This document shows positions 48,399 through 60,374 of a stretch of 64,000 nucleotides of DNA, piece by piece. The translations under genes were made by a program, and so were the position numbers. Source of the DNA: Rhizophagus irregularis. Its lineage: Eukaryota > Glomeromycota > Glomeromycetes > Glomerales > Glomeraceae. Below the pieces are notes generated by a model. The model saw nothing but the letters and a program-made list of their open reading frames with translations, was not told the origin of the DNA and did not search any database. Within the stretch, counting starts at the first letter, position 1. Each line of letters opens with the position of its first letter. The stretch spans positions 620,001-684,000 of the forward strand of contig NC_089437.1 of NCBI RefSeq assembly GCF_026210795.1, written 5' to 3'.

Positions 48399-49181
48399 AT
48401 AAAATAATTCCATCAATTTCGAGGTAATATATCATCATATGGGACTATCAGGATCTCTTGATTTAAAAATTCTTATTAATAACAAAAAAAAAAATTGAAT
48501 AGTATGAAATTTCATTTTATTTTATTCCATCTAAGTTTACAAAATACCTATAAACTTGCTTTATGAAAGTGAAATATTATATTGATATTTTTACGGATGC
48601 TATCAAGATTCATAATTTAATATACGATCTGTATATAGCATTTCTGATCATAATATGCAGTATGTACAGTACGTTTAATATAACAGATATAAATGTAAGT
48701 AAGCCAGATATTATTGATTTAATTTGGATTTTAGCGAATTAGTTTAGTTTAATTCATTTAAATTTTGATGGATTATTGAAAAGTCTCAAATCTGAATATA
48801 GAGCAAAAAAAAGGTGATGTCCGTATAACCATCAAAATTTCATAACAAATTAAACTTGTAAAATAATTTCAAATTAATAAAATTAAATTTTAAACATCAA
48901 TCATTACTCTTGTTCAATATATACGGACTCAGTGACTTAATTTCTGATTATGAGTCATTTGACAATTGATCAAGTCATTTAATTCATTGTATAAATTATA
49001 TCACGTAATATTCTGGCCATAAATTCAAAATATGGAACCTTTTGGATATTTTTTTGATCATCAGATCACTCATCAGTCTATCAATTGAGATTTTTGAGAC
49101 CCTAAATAATTCTTATTATTTACATGAATTTCTTAATACGTATTCAACACATGTTCTAGCGCTGTACTCAACTACCCCAAG
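48399..49181. other. intergenic
   Basis: No gene, RNA or repeat recognised. The frame starting at 49042 runs into a transposon end and is not a gene. Confidence 0.45.
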
Positions 49182-50264
49182 AGCACCCCCAAAAAATTCT
49201 GCGTTAAATCATGTGATTATCTCATATCACATGATTGGGATAAACGATTACGTATTAAATAAATTAAACTTTTTACAACGAGGTATTTTTTTACACTTTT
49301 CCACTTCAAAATATGGATATTAATTTGCAGAAATGTAAAAAATGTCGAAAAGTTTACCTTTGGAAGCGTTCATTAGTGAAAATACATGCCAGTTTAAAAC
49401 TTGTAATATAATTATGTCGCCATAATGCTACTTTACAATATGAACAATCTAATCAATTTAATTCAAAACTTTTAACACTAGAGGAAATATCAAAATAGCT
49501 TTTTGAATAGATTTTAGAAATTGATACTAATGAATACTTAAAAAATGATTTATTTTAATTGCAATATTTCAATTGATATGATGGACGATGATGGCTATTA
49601 TTATATTTTAAGGATTCTTATACTTCAAAGAAAGCAGCTGTTATTTTAACATTTTGGTATAAATGTTCTCAATATAAATCTCTTGCAAAAAGACCTAGAA
49701 ATGAATCCATTGAAAAACAGAGATCGAATACTAATTGAGCGATTTAATTGCAATGGGTTGATTAAATTAATAACATAACGAATTTAATGAATAATGATGA
49801 ATCTACCTAATTTACAACTGTAAATTCAACAAGTGATAAACAATGCAACTATTTAAAGATTATAAATTAATACTACATGAAGCATTAAGAATTTTAAAGG
49901 AACAAGTAAATATTGGTAATAAATGATGGGCACAAGCAGTTCAAACAAGTTTCAAGGGCGTTAAAAATTTAGTAACTAATATTAATAAGTAAAGACAAAT
50001 TACAAATCCACGACTTGGAAAGATCATACGATGTTTTTAGAAAAGTGATTTACTTCGTAGATAAAATAGTAAATTAATTAAATTATGAAATATTCGCTTT
50101 TTTAAAATTATTTGAACTTTTTTAAAGGTGATTTTCAACATTTAAAATTTTAAACAAAATGTTAAATATTAATTTTATGTGGTTACGAAACCGTTTATCA
50201 TTACAAATCACAATCATGTGATATGTGATAATCACTTGATTTAACGCAGAATTTCTGGGGTACC
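49182..50264. mobile_element. decayed DNA transposon, about 1.1 kb, with 50-bp inverted ends
   Basis: Left end includes AATTCTGCGTTAAATCATGT then GATTATCTCATATCACATGA; the right end reversed has AATTCTGCGTTAAATCAAGT then GATTATCACATATCACATGA. The interior on the plus strand contains stop-riddled coding traces (KCKKCRKVYLWKRSLVKIHA near 49335; SYTSKKAAVILTFWYKCSQY then KSLAKRPRNESIEKQRS near 49625-49730), which suggests a lost transposase-like ORF. The superfamily is not assigned. Confidence 0.7.
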
Positions 50265-50578
50265 TATATAACTTTTTGAACTTTTTTTTATGCATCAGAG
50301 TAAAAATCAATTATTTTAAAAATTAAAAATAATACATATATAATTATAGTGGTCAAAAAAGGTTTCAGAAAGATACTTTTATTAATGATTGGTATATGAA
50401 AATTTGCGGATATATTTTTTATGTACACTTGCAGCGGGTCACTATTTTGTAGTAGTCTTCGATTTTTTACAATCCGGAGAACATGTTGAATACACGATAA
50501 CGCTTCTCAAGGCTGAGGACTGGAAACGAAGACGTGTTAATATTACGAGGGAAAATAACGAAAATTACAGACCGTAAC
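50265..50578. other. intergenic
   Basis: No gene is supported; the 62-codon frame at 50389 lacks coding character. Confidence 0.4.
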
Positions 50579-50802
50579 AGGACCCAGAAATATATATATA
50601 GGGGTCAGGTGATGAAAAAATCTTTTATGAGTGTACGCATTTTTTCAGGGCCGGAATTATGATAATGCCAGTCGGTTACTATAATAGGAAATAAAATTCT
50701 GACTGGCATTATCAAAAATTATCTAAAAAAGGAAAGATTTTCATGATTTTTTAATACGCCTGACCCTTTTATATATATATATTTTATATATTTCTGGGTC
50801 CT
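50579..50802. mobile_element. hairpin MITE, 224 bp
   Basis: Ends AGGACCCAGAAATATATATA at the left and, reversed, AGGACCCAGAAATATATAAA at the right, each followed by GGGTCAGG. A second inner palindrome pairs GATAATGCCAGTC (50658) with GACTGGCATTATC (50699). The flanks begin ACCG on both sides, but a full target duplication is not convincing. Confidence 0.7.
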
Positions 50803-51164
50803 ACCGATTTTACGATGACATGGATATGTTCCTCGGGACAATATTTAATCAGTGAGCCATTATGATATTTATTTATCGGATTTAAAATAATTTTTACAGA
50901 AAAAAATGATGAAAATATTGTTGATTATATCAACAATAATTTTGGTTCTTTCTCTTCTTTTCTGAATATGCAATTTGTGTAACTTCAAAAAAATTTTGGC
51001 TGTATATTTTTATGTACGCTTATAAGTAAAATGCTCCCTTAGTCAATATATTATTATTATTTACTTTTTTCACGGTGAAAATTTGTATTTTTGTATATAT
51101 ATTGCAAATTCGAATTTATTTGAAAAAGTTTATTTTCATTCGTTGATCACTATAAGTAAATAAA
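50803..51164. other. intergenic, upstream of a BTB gene
   Basis: AT-rich, with no feature recognised. Confidence 0.4.
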
Positions 51165-51209
51165 GTATTAATTTGGTTAGCCTATGATCTTAAAAGGATG
51201 TCATTTGTC
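51165..51209 (+). promoter_or_regulatory. conserved upstream block of BTB-TLDc genes
   Basis: GTATTAATTTGGTTAGCCTA then TGATCTTAAAAGGATGTCAT, 67-111 bp upstream of the start at 51276; same block as at 1461. Confidence 0.5.
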
Positions 51210-51275
51210 AGCTGTATAACATTCACATTCGTCTTTTTTTTTTACTTTTGTATTTTGCAAACTTTAATAAAAGAA

Positions 51276-52796
51276 ATGCCCGAACGATTTTTTTCAGGTT
51301 TAAGTAAAAATTATATAGAAATTTTAGATGATGACGAATATTATGACATCACTATTGAAGTTGGTGAAGACCCATACGTAAAAATATTCCATGCACATAT
51401 GATTATCTTGCATTACCGTTCTCCATTTTTACGACGAATTTTATCCTCCAACAAAAAAAATGATAATGGTATCTTGGCTCACATTAAATTGTCAAATATT
51501 TCACCAGAAATTTTTCAAATTATTTTAAAGTAAGTTGCGTTCCAATTTTTTTTAGTATTATAAATAATTTATATTTATCATCTAATTTTTTTTTTTTTTT
51601 TTAGATATATTTATGGTGGCGTCATTTCTTTAAAAGAGCAGGAACCTTCTGAAATTTTAAAAATTTTGGTTGCTGCCAATCAATTACTTCTTCAAGAACT
51701 AGTTGATTATTTACAAGAATATTTGATTGAAAATAAATCTGAATGGACGGAAAATTATTTTGAACTTATTCATCGAACAAGCTTTCAATCTCACTCTTTA
51801 TTAAAACTTCAAAATTTTTGTACAGATTGTATGAGTAAATCTCCTCAATCATTTGATTTTACTTCTCTTCCTGAAAAGTCTCTGGTTTCACTCATTAAAA
51901 GAGATGATTTACAAATGGAAGAAGTTGAAGTTTTGGAAAATGTATTAAAATGGGGTCTTGAAAAACATCCAACGCTTCTTTCAGATCCTGCAACTTGGAC
52001 AGATGATGATTTCAAAATGATGAAGAATACTTTACAACATTATTTACCTTTAGTTAGATTTTTCTGTCTTTCATCTAAAGATTTCTATCGAAAAGTTCAC
52101 CCATACAAAAAGATTATAAAGCCCCAACTTTATGAGGATTTGTTGATTTCTTATTTAGAACCTGATAATCAGCTAAATGATGATATATTACTTCCTAGAT
52201 ACAAAATTATTGATGGAATCATAGATTCAAGAATTATTAATTTGAATATCGCATCTTTAATATCTAGTTGGATTGATAAAATAAATCTTAAAAGTAAGTT
52301 TGACTATATAAGAAAACTTTATTTACCATATGAATTTAAGTTATTATTGAGAGGAACTAGAGATGGATTTACACCTAAAAAGTTTCATAAATTATGTGAT
52401 AATATACCTCATACTGTAATATTTATTAAAATTAAAGGAACAGAAGAAATTATTGGAGGATATAATCCTTTGGAATGGGTAACTCATGTTAATTGTAAAT
52501 GGGGTAAAACTAAGGATAGTTTTATATTTTCTTTTAAAAGTAAGAATGATTATTTTAAAGATCCAATTTTAAGTCATGTTAAAGATATGAAATATGCAAT
52601 ATTTTCTCATACTTTATATGGACCCACATTTGATGATGATATTAATATACGTGTGGACGTGAATGACAATTCAAAAGCATATAATTATTGTCGGTGTAAG
52701 CAAGAAAGTTATGAAAAAAAGATAAGAGATAAGGAAGATAACTTTTTAATAGAAGATTATGAAGTATTTCAAATTATAAAGAAAAATACTAATTGA
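51276..52796 (+). CDS. BTB-BACK-TLDc protein, 481 residues
   Basis: Two exons, 51276..51529 and 51605..52796, with the same intron position as the other copies (inside the BTB domain). BTB about residues 25-115 (DDEYYDITIEVGEDP, FHAHMIILHYRSPF), BACK-like 120-240 (LVSLIKRDDLQMEEVEVLEN), TLDc about 300-475 (GGYNPLEW, KDSFIFSFKS, PILSHVKDM, YGPTFDDDI). It begins MPERFFSGLSKNY, so it is the most diverged intact copy here at its N-terminus and in the TLDc part. An upstream in-frame ATG at 51198 would add 26 hydrophobic residues. It is first of a tandem pair on this strand with the gene at 54066. Role as for the other copies: a likely Cullin-3 adaptor, by family analogy. Confidence 0.92.
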
Positions 52797-52984
52797 TGTT
52801 TAAAATTTAAATTTATTAAATTGAATAAGTTATGGAAATTTTTGATGTCCAGGAAAAAAGCAAACGTGATATATTATTTTATCGATTTAATGACTCAAGT
52901 CCAGAAAGTTATGATCAACTTTCAAACAACAGATAGTAAATAATTTTCTTATTATCTTTATAACCATTATTGCTTTTTCTTCTG

Positions 52985-53060
52985 CAGTTAATAAATAAAG
53001 TTTGTCCTAAAAATGGAGAATTATAATACAGGATAATCATATGAACATGGATCTGGGTTT
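52985..53060 (-). pseudogene. small BTB exon-1 relic
   Basis: On the minus strand, TCTCCATTTTTAGGACAAAC and CATATGATTATCCTGTATTA match the SPFLRRIL and HMIILYYR codons of BTB exon 1. Only about 75 bp survive, in inverted orientation between two intact plus-strand BTB genes, so a third BTB gene once lay here. Confidence 0.5.
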
Positions 53061-53908
53061 ATTATATTTTATTATTTTGATCATTTTTTATTCAAATTTA
53101 CGATTTTTCAATTTTGTTATGCCAAAACTTGAATGAATTAAAACTGATCTAACTCAATAAAATCAATGATAATCAATAATGTCTGGCGACCTATCGGCCT
53201 ATCTATATTTATATCTGACATATATTCAACGAACTTATGTATACAGTTTGCATATTAGTCGCGTGTTTTAGTGTTGTTTTAATAAATTTGCATTAACGAA
53301 TCAATGATATGTAATGAATATAATAATAACGCTTGTATCCGCAAAAGTATTAACACATTCTTTTTAACACTTTCGTATGAAAATGGAATAAGTAGAACTC
53401 TATACTTTAATTTTTTTTTTGCCATTAATAAGAAATTTTAAAATTAGGATCTTCCTAATATAAAAACATTGTGGGTCTATAAATACAGCTATGGCAGGTC
53501 GTAAACGATAAAATAGTTTAATAGTTTAATAATAATAAAGCGTAATAATATCGAAGTAATATTGAAGCAAGTATTGATTATTATACCAGGTTTCCTAATA
53601 GTCGTCCGTAGCTAAAAAAGTCTATCAGTAGCTTAAAATTGTATACGGACGTTAGTCTCCGTGTTATAAGCCAGTTATTTCACGGAACATATTTATTATT
53701 TTTGGCTTTAGCTTAAAATCTAATGAAATTTATTATAAAATACTAGATTAATAATTATTCGACTTATTGGACAAAAAATATGAAGACCCTAAGGTAATAT
53801 CATGTATTCGTATTATTGCAATTAAATATCTAAATAACATTAGTTTTTAGAATTATCGCATGTACTGCAAATTCAAACTTATTCAGATTTTAATTAATGG
53901 TAGACTAA
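53061..53908. other. intergenic between tandem BTB genes
   Basis: AT-rich, with no gene recognised. Confidence 0.4.
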
Positions 53909-53964
53909 GTATTAATATGGTTAGGCTGGTTAGCCTATGTTCTTAAAAAGGAATAACATTCGTC
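53909..53964 (+). promoter_or_regulatory. conserved upstream block with internal duplication
   Basis: GTATTAATATGGTTAGGCTG, then GTTAGCCTATGTTCTTAAAA, then AGGAATAACATTCGTC. Compared with the other four copies the GGTTAG(G/C)CT core is present twice here, an 8-9 bp tandem duplication. Confidence 0.5.
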
Positions 53965-54065
53965 AGCTGTTTATTTGTATAACATTTCACATTTGCAATT
54001 ATTTATTTATTTTTTTTATTTTTTTTATCCGTTTATTCTTGTATTTCGCAAACTTAATAAAAGAA

Positions 54066-55599
54066 ATGTCCAAACAATTTTTTTCAGGATTAAGTCAAAA
54101 TTATATAGAAATTTTGGAAGATGATGAATATTATGATGTTACTATTGAAGTTGGTGAGGACCCAAACGTAAAAATATTTCGTGCACATATGATCATCCTG
54201 TATTACCGTTCTCCATTTTTACGTCGAATTTTATCCTCCAACAAAAAAAATGATAATGATGTATTGGCTCACATTAAATTGTCAAATATTTCACCAGAAA
54301 TTTTTCAAATTATTTTAAAGTAAGTTTACATTCTAATTCTTATTTGCACCTTAAAATAAAATATTTTATATTTATCATAAAAAAATTTTTTTTTTTAGAT
54401 ATATTTATGGTGGTGTCATTTCTTTAAACGAGCAAGAACCTTCTGAAATTTTAAAAGTTTTGGTTGCTGCTGATCAACTACTTCTTCAAAAAATAATTGA
54501 TTATTTACAAAAATATTTGATTGAAAATAAATCTGAGTGGATGGAAAAATATTTTGAATTAATTTATCGAACAAGTTTTCAATCTAACTCTTTATTAGAA
54601 CTTCAACAATATTGTACAAATTTAATGGCTGAATTTCCTGAAAAAATATTTAAATCACTTGATTTTACCTCTCTTTCAGAAAAGTCATTAGTCTCACTTA
54701 TTAAAAGAGATGATTTACAAATGAAAGAAATTGAAATTTGGGAACATATATTAAAATGGGGACTTGATAAAAATCCTACACTTCTTCCAGATCCTATAAC
54801 TTGGTCAAATGATGATTTAAAAATGATGGAAAATACTTTACAACATTGTTTACCTTTAATAAGATTTTTTAGTCTTTCATCTAAAGATTTCTTTCAAAAA
54901 GTTCGACCTTATAAAAAACTTTTAAAACATCAACTTTATGAAGAGTTACTGGAATCTTATTTAAATCCCGATAGTGAACCAAATGATAATATTTTACTTC
55001 CTAGATATAGAAACATTGATGGAATTATTGATTCAAAAATTGTTAATTTGAATGTTGTATCTTTAATTTCAAAATGGATTGATAATGATGTTGAAAGTAA
55101 ATTTGCTCACACAAGAGAGTTATATTTACCATACGAATTTAAATTATTATTAAGAGGAAGCCGAGATGGATTTACTCCTAAAAAGTTTCATGAATTATGT
55201 GATGGTATACCTCATACTGTAACATTCATTAAAATAAAGGAAACAGAAGAAATTATTGGAGGATATAATCCTTTGAAATGGGATACTTTACATGATAATG
55301 ATGATGTTAAGTGGGGCGAAACTAAAGATAGTTTTATATTTTCTTTTAAAAATAAGGATAATTTTAAAGAACCAATTTTAAGCCATGTAAATGATGCAAG
55401 CCGTGCGGTGTATTATAGAAATAATTTTGGGCCTACATTTGGTGGAGGAGATATTGAGATATGTGCAGATATTGATAATAAAGAATATGATTGGTGTATT
55501 TGTATACGACAAAGCTACGAAAAAAAGATGAGGGATACAGGAGATTTGTTTTTAATAGAAGATTATGAAATGTTTCAAATTATAAAGAAAAATGATTGA
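54066..55599 (+). CDS. BTB-BACK-TLDc protein, 484 residues
   Basis: Two exons, 54066..54319 and 54399..55599, joined at IILK/YIYGGVISLNEQEPSE. BTB about residues 25-115, BACK-like about 120-240 (LVSLIKRDDLQMKEIEIWEH), TLDc about 300-478 (GGYNPLKW, KDSFIFSFKN, PILSHVNDA, FGPTFGGGDIEI). Closest in this window to the minus-strand copies at 1 and 15.6 kb, not to its tandem neighbour at 51.3 kb, so tandem position does not reflect the most recent duplication. An in-frame ATG at 53937, inside the conserved upstream block, would add 43 residues with a strongly hydrophobic run. I prefer 54066 because the paralogue at 15.6 kb has a stop upstream. Confidence 0.92.
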
Positions 55600-55989
55600 T
55601 GCTCAAAGTCATATACAATGATCAAAAAAGTCTTTGGAATAATTTTTAAATGTAAGAGTTTTATATGAAACTAAATTTTTGTCTTAAAACACAATATCTA
55701 ATTTCTTAATAAAATTGCATTAAATTCAATCAACTGAAATTTTATATTTTTTAAGATTTTAACTTTAATATAATTAATTTATAATCAAATATACTAAAGT
55801 AAAATAAACAAAAGAACATTAAATTTGTCCGGGTGTATTTTATCATGAAACTGTTTTTAAAGCTGTTCAATTAGTAAATATTAGCTAGCTTATTTTTTTA
55901 CAATGATTGGGTGATTTAAATTTTAATAGAGAGTTAGTATTTGGCCTGTTGCTAATGTACTTTTGGTAGCTTATTTATTATATAAACTT
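55600..55989. other. 3' flank of BTB gene
   Basis: AT-rich non-coding DNA. Composition changes near 55985, where the next relic begins. Confidence 0.4.
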
Positions 55990-57105
55990 TGGGGCGTAAA
56001 AGTGAATCGACCAACAACCAAGGTTCGAGAGGCCATAATTTACTCCAGATAAAGTGGTATTAAATGAGAAGCATGTTCGTGTTTCCATTGACGTCAATTA
56101 TTGTTTGGTGTTAAATATGCTTACAGGGCCAGAATATGAATTTTCAAAACGTCCAACTCATACTCCCAGTCCCAGCATACCAGATTCCAACTGTCATCTC
56201 GTGGGCTCATTGATCTTGGTGATTGGGCAAAAAGAAAGCATGTTTTTGAAGATATGGGCGACCGGCGACAGCATTTCCCGAATCTATGATACACTGTTCT
56301 ACGCTGAGAGAATGCAGAGTTCGGATCTCAAAAGCCCTTCCACTTCAATCTGAATCTCCACTGTACTCAAGGCATATGCTTATCTAACTTGACAGGAGAA
56401 AGAATCCCAAGTCTCCTAAACCTCAAGTACTAGTTTCGGTTCACGGGGACAATAATTCACGTACTCTTTGATCACACTCAAAAATGCTTTACAGTTCCTT
56501 GCCAACAATCTTCTGATACTCCCGTAGACCAGCAAAAATTTAGCTTCGTGGATTTAGGTTTAGGTAATACCAAATTATTACGGCGGCGTAATTATTACAC
56601 CATTGTAATGTTGAAATGAATTATACCACAATAATGTCGAATTTCCGTAATGCTTCAAGTTTAAGGATATACTGGGCGAAGGACGAAGTGGTAAAATGCT
56701 CCTATGTGAGTTTTGTGGCGATATGATTGCTTTGAAAAGTGTAGACTTATCAAAAGCCCCACCGTATGTCCTGGAAGAAATACAATAAGAAGTCGAGATT
56801 TATAAAGACCTAACTGAATATCAGGACAAGTATATCCCAAAGTTAGTCTGTTATGGATATTATGGAGGAGGTATAAGCTTCATTATCGGCATGACCATTG
56901 TCGGTACTACGTTGAGTAAGCATAAAATAACAAAACGGTAAAGGTCGAGGGCTATTAAGAGGTTAGTAGCGATTCACAAGCATAGAATCCTCCACAATGA
57001 CATTCAGGAGGAAAACATCTTAATTAATGATCTACCTGATTGACTTTGGAATGGCAAGTTGGGCAGACATAAAATAGAAGAGAAGTCAAGGAGGAACAGC
57101 TTAAA
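55990..57105 (+). pseudogene. small protein kinase relic (HND, IDFGMA type)
   Basis: The clear part begins at about 56654. It has a glycine loop (ILGEGRSGKMLLCEF), a strand-3 lysine (MIALKSVDL), KYIPKLVCYGYYGG, catalytic LHNDIQEENILIND (HND in place of HRD) and, after a one-frame change, YLIDFGMASW. In-frame stops interrupt it after VLEEIQ and after ITKR, and the C-lobe ends soon after the DFG. Upstream (55990-56560), coding traces alternate between frames (FEDMGDRRQHFPNL; IYDTLFYAERMQSSD; FTVPCQQSSDTPVDQQKFSF), with a short AT-rich insertion at about 56565-56650. Kinase domains of this compact type are found at the C-terminus of some Crinkler-like proteins in Rhizophagus, but the N-terminal half is too decayed to say. 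Base composition is richer in G+C than the flanks. Confidence 0.7.
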
Positions 57106-60051
57106 TATTCTAACTTTCTAGATAGATATAATGCTTAAGGATTTAATATTACCAAATTCCTGTATTGCGATTTCTTGCAACTCTATTTTCTTATTATTAA
57201 TAAATATGTACTTTATAACAGACATCATTTTGTAAAGAACGTGAGGCGAATTTCCAAGGCACGTAAATGTCAAGTGGTTTGTTAGTAACCTATGTATTTA
57301 TTTTTACATGTATCAAATCTATTTTAATAAAAGTATTTTCATTTTATCATGTGGATATGTATTTTTTTTTAGCGGATCTATTAATAAACCCAAGGAAAAA
57401 AGATGTATTGCATGCGTCTTTGGCCATTTATTTCAGGCCTATATTTCGAGCAGGTTCTTTCTTCCATATAACATTTTCACATAATTCTAAGATAACAAAA
57501 ATCAATCTAACACAATGATCTCAAACACTGATATTTTTTTTGTCGTAATCTTCAGCGTCGCAATTGCAATTTTCGGAGATGTTAACCCGAGATGTCTTGA
57601 TATATATGATCAGGGCATTTTTCGGGAAATGTAAACATTTATATAATCTTTGCCATTGCTAACATCTTTTTCGCAAATATTTAATGGGATTACAAGATAA
57701 TAGTTTTGAAAGAACTATCTTAGCATTAAGCAATGAGCTTCAAAGAATACGTTCGGAAGCTGAATGGAGAAATGACGCGACATCTCAATGTAGGTCATGC
57801 ACTAGAAAAAATTATATCTGACACTTATTTGCGCCTTACTCATTTTTAGCAGGGACAAATCGATTCTCTACTACAAGTCACGTTTCTATGGGACATTATT
57901 CTGAATATACAGATGAATATGAAACATACTGGATTGAATTTACGGCCCTTTTAATAATAGGAGGAAAAGAGAAAGTTGTTCTCCAACACAACTGTATTAC
58001 ATTTTATCAATCGAAATCGGTCTTAGTTTTAGCACATTAGCTAGTTTTTAACGACATCAAAATCACCAAAGAAGAACTATGAATAAAGTAAATAAGGAAT
58101 TAGTTAGTTTTTCCGATAGTTTTTCCGATAGTAGCAGTCAGTAGTAATAACAGTAGCAGTAGCGGTAGGTAGTATTAGCGGTAGGCAATATTGAAATAGC
58201 TTGATACTGGAACTCTCATTTATGGCCTAAGATCAACTCCCTCCCTCTTTGATAGCATTGTATTGTTTCGTCTACTATACCATTTCTCTAGATTCTTTAT
58301 ATTTTCTTAGTCACAAAGGCAGATATCTGGAAATTTTAATAAAGTTTCGCCCGACATGGGCTTTTACTAATTTGGAACATTTGGAACCAAACAAAGACAT
58401 ATTTGTTATTGCTTTATTGATCGTACAAAAAAAAAGGATTATTAAATTTATGTCAATATGGTGTGGTTAATTAAATTATAAATAAATAATGATAATATGA
58501 TGCAGTATAGGTAATTACGATGCAATTGCTGAAAGCATTTTACAAATAATAAAGACATAAAACAAGTTGGTCATTAATCACTTTTTATGACAAGTATTAA
58601 CATTACCTACTCTTTCGTAAGTCCAAACTTACTCGTCGCCAGTCAGGGTAAAACATGAATCGCTATTTTGAATCATAAAATATCGATTTCTTCTTGATGA
58701 GTTTGTGGATACACATGAACACAATATAAGTTTGGATTATCATCCCAACAAACAAGCTTTTTTTTGTGCAATCAACCAATCCTTTATCGCGTATCACAGT
58801 ACCATTACAGTCCGTTACGTATATGTGAAAGATTCCCGAACAATAACCACCGATGACGGATACTCCAGTGTATGCTACACACATAGACGAAGTTGTTAGA
58901 ATAGAAATTCATCAAATAGTTGCTACACATAATCGAAAATTAAGTACTTGCATTGAGTTATGTGAATAAACAAAAAACAGATGAAAATGATGAATATAAG
59001 TTTATGAGTGACACTAGAATATTGCATGGTGAACGTAGTAAATTGTGAGAATTGTAGTATGATGTTTTTATGCTAACTTTTGGGTTTCTTTTATAATTTC
59101 TGTCAAGTTTTCACGTGTTTTCTTAGTATCTATGTCTTTTTATAAATTGCGCATCTCGAATAGTTTCAGGAGTTTTAATGCGACTTCGTTTTTATTCTTG
59201 CCTCGTAAAAATTTGAAAATGTCCAATTTAATTTGCTTATCATGCCTTCTTAATCGACCAGAATTTGCCTTAAAAATGATGTCTGATATTACAATTTCGA
59301 CAGCACCTATATAAAGTTATTTATGTATTGCGTAACAATTAGTTACTTAAATGTTAAAGTGATAATGGAAAAAAAGATATTTTAAAATGGAAGAGTTTGT
59401 TTACAGCAAAATTCAAAATATACGGGACACTTTAAGAAATTTGATAAGAGAAGTATAAATAGCAAGTGACATAAGAATAATAGTATCAAGATAATATATA
59501 AATAAGACAAATTGGACAACAAAATTTCAAAGGAAGAGTCATCATTCAAGTAAAATTATATGGTTATAAAAAAAAAAGTAATTATTGTTACATGTTATAT
59601 ACTATTATACTTTATTTATAATCTGCTAATATACTTTTTATTTTCATTGCGCGTTATAAAAATGTTAATCACTATCATTTTCAGCAAGATTCCATTCAAC
59701 AAAATGGAATTCGGTGAAATGGACGCGGCAAAATGACGATCTTTAATCATACATGTTGCCGATCAGTAATAATTATTGCGTGAAATTAAAAATTCATCGT
59801 CATCAAGTGATCTCATTACTTTTAAAATACAAGCTATATATATATACTGAAAACCGGCCTTATTTGAAATTCATATACGTGCGTATAATCTCATTAACCA
59901 TGCGGGTTTACTCAGCAATTAGAATCCCGTTATAACAAAAAACTGGACTCATAATCATAATCCAAAAAATTCATATCCTCATGAATAACAAAAGTATATT
60001 TAAAAAATTTATATCTTTATATGCAAAACATTACATTTTTATTAATGTAAA
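57106..60051. other. gene-free stretch
   Basis: No intact gene is supported. 57680-58030 has coding-like composition in short pieces but no domain. 58120-58190 is a degenerate AGTAGCAGT/AGCGGTAGG-type microsatellite. A fourth, shorter TTCGG-type repeat lies at 59648-59737. Frames at 57267, 58249, 58705, 59132 and 59753 have no support. Confidence 0.45.
59648..59737 (+). repeat. TTCGGCGAA short-period repeat, decayed copy 4
   Basis: AATGTTAATCACTATCATTT, then AAAATGGAATTCGGTGAAAT; matches the start of the copy at 48257 with more substitutions. Confidence 0.5.
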
Positions 60052-60374
60052 CATATCGGCTGATCGGAAAAATTGGGCCTGATTTCATGTCACTAAATTT
60101 TGTTATGTGTAACATAAATCATAAGATCTAGTGGCTTAGAATTATTGCAGATCCCTAAAACTCCATTCTAAATTTATAAACACATAAAAAATATTTTAAT
60201 ATGTAAAACACTAAGAAACCCATCAACCAAGAAAGGAACCCATCAATAAATTTCAAGTAAGTAACCAAAAGAAAATTCAATGTTGCTACCTTTTATTTTT
60301 AAAAACGCGTTAGTATTATAATATTTTGCTTAAAAAAAAATTTTTTTTTAATAGAAAAGACAATTGTTGTACCT

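Noticed and set aside
49042-49323. 93-codon plus-strand frame
   Set aside because: Runs across the left border of the inverted-end element and has no domain or splice support.
56054-56353. 99-codon frame upstream of the kinase relic
   Set aside because: Only parts look coding and neighbouring frames continue the signal; better read as part of a frameshifted pseudogene than as a gene.
58120-58190. AGTAGCAGT-type run as a possible coding repeat
   Set aside because: Stops interrupt every frame; a degenerate microsatellite is sufficient.
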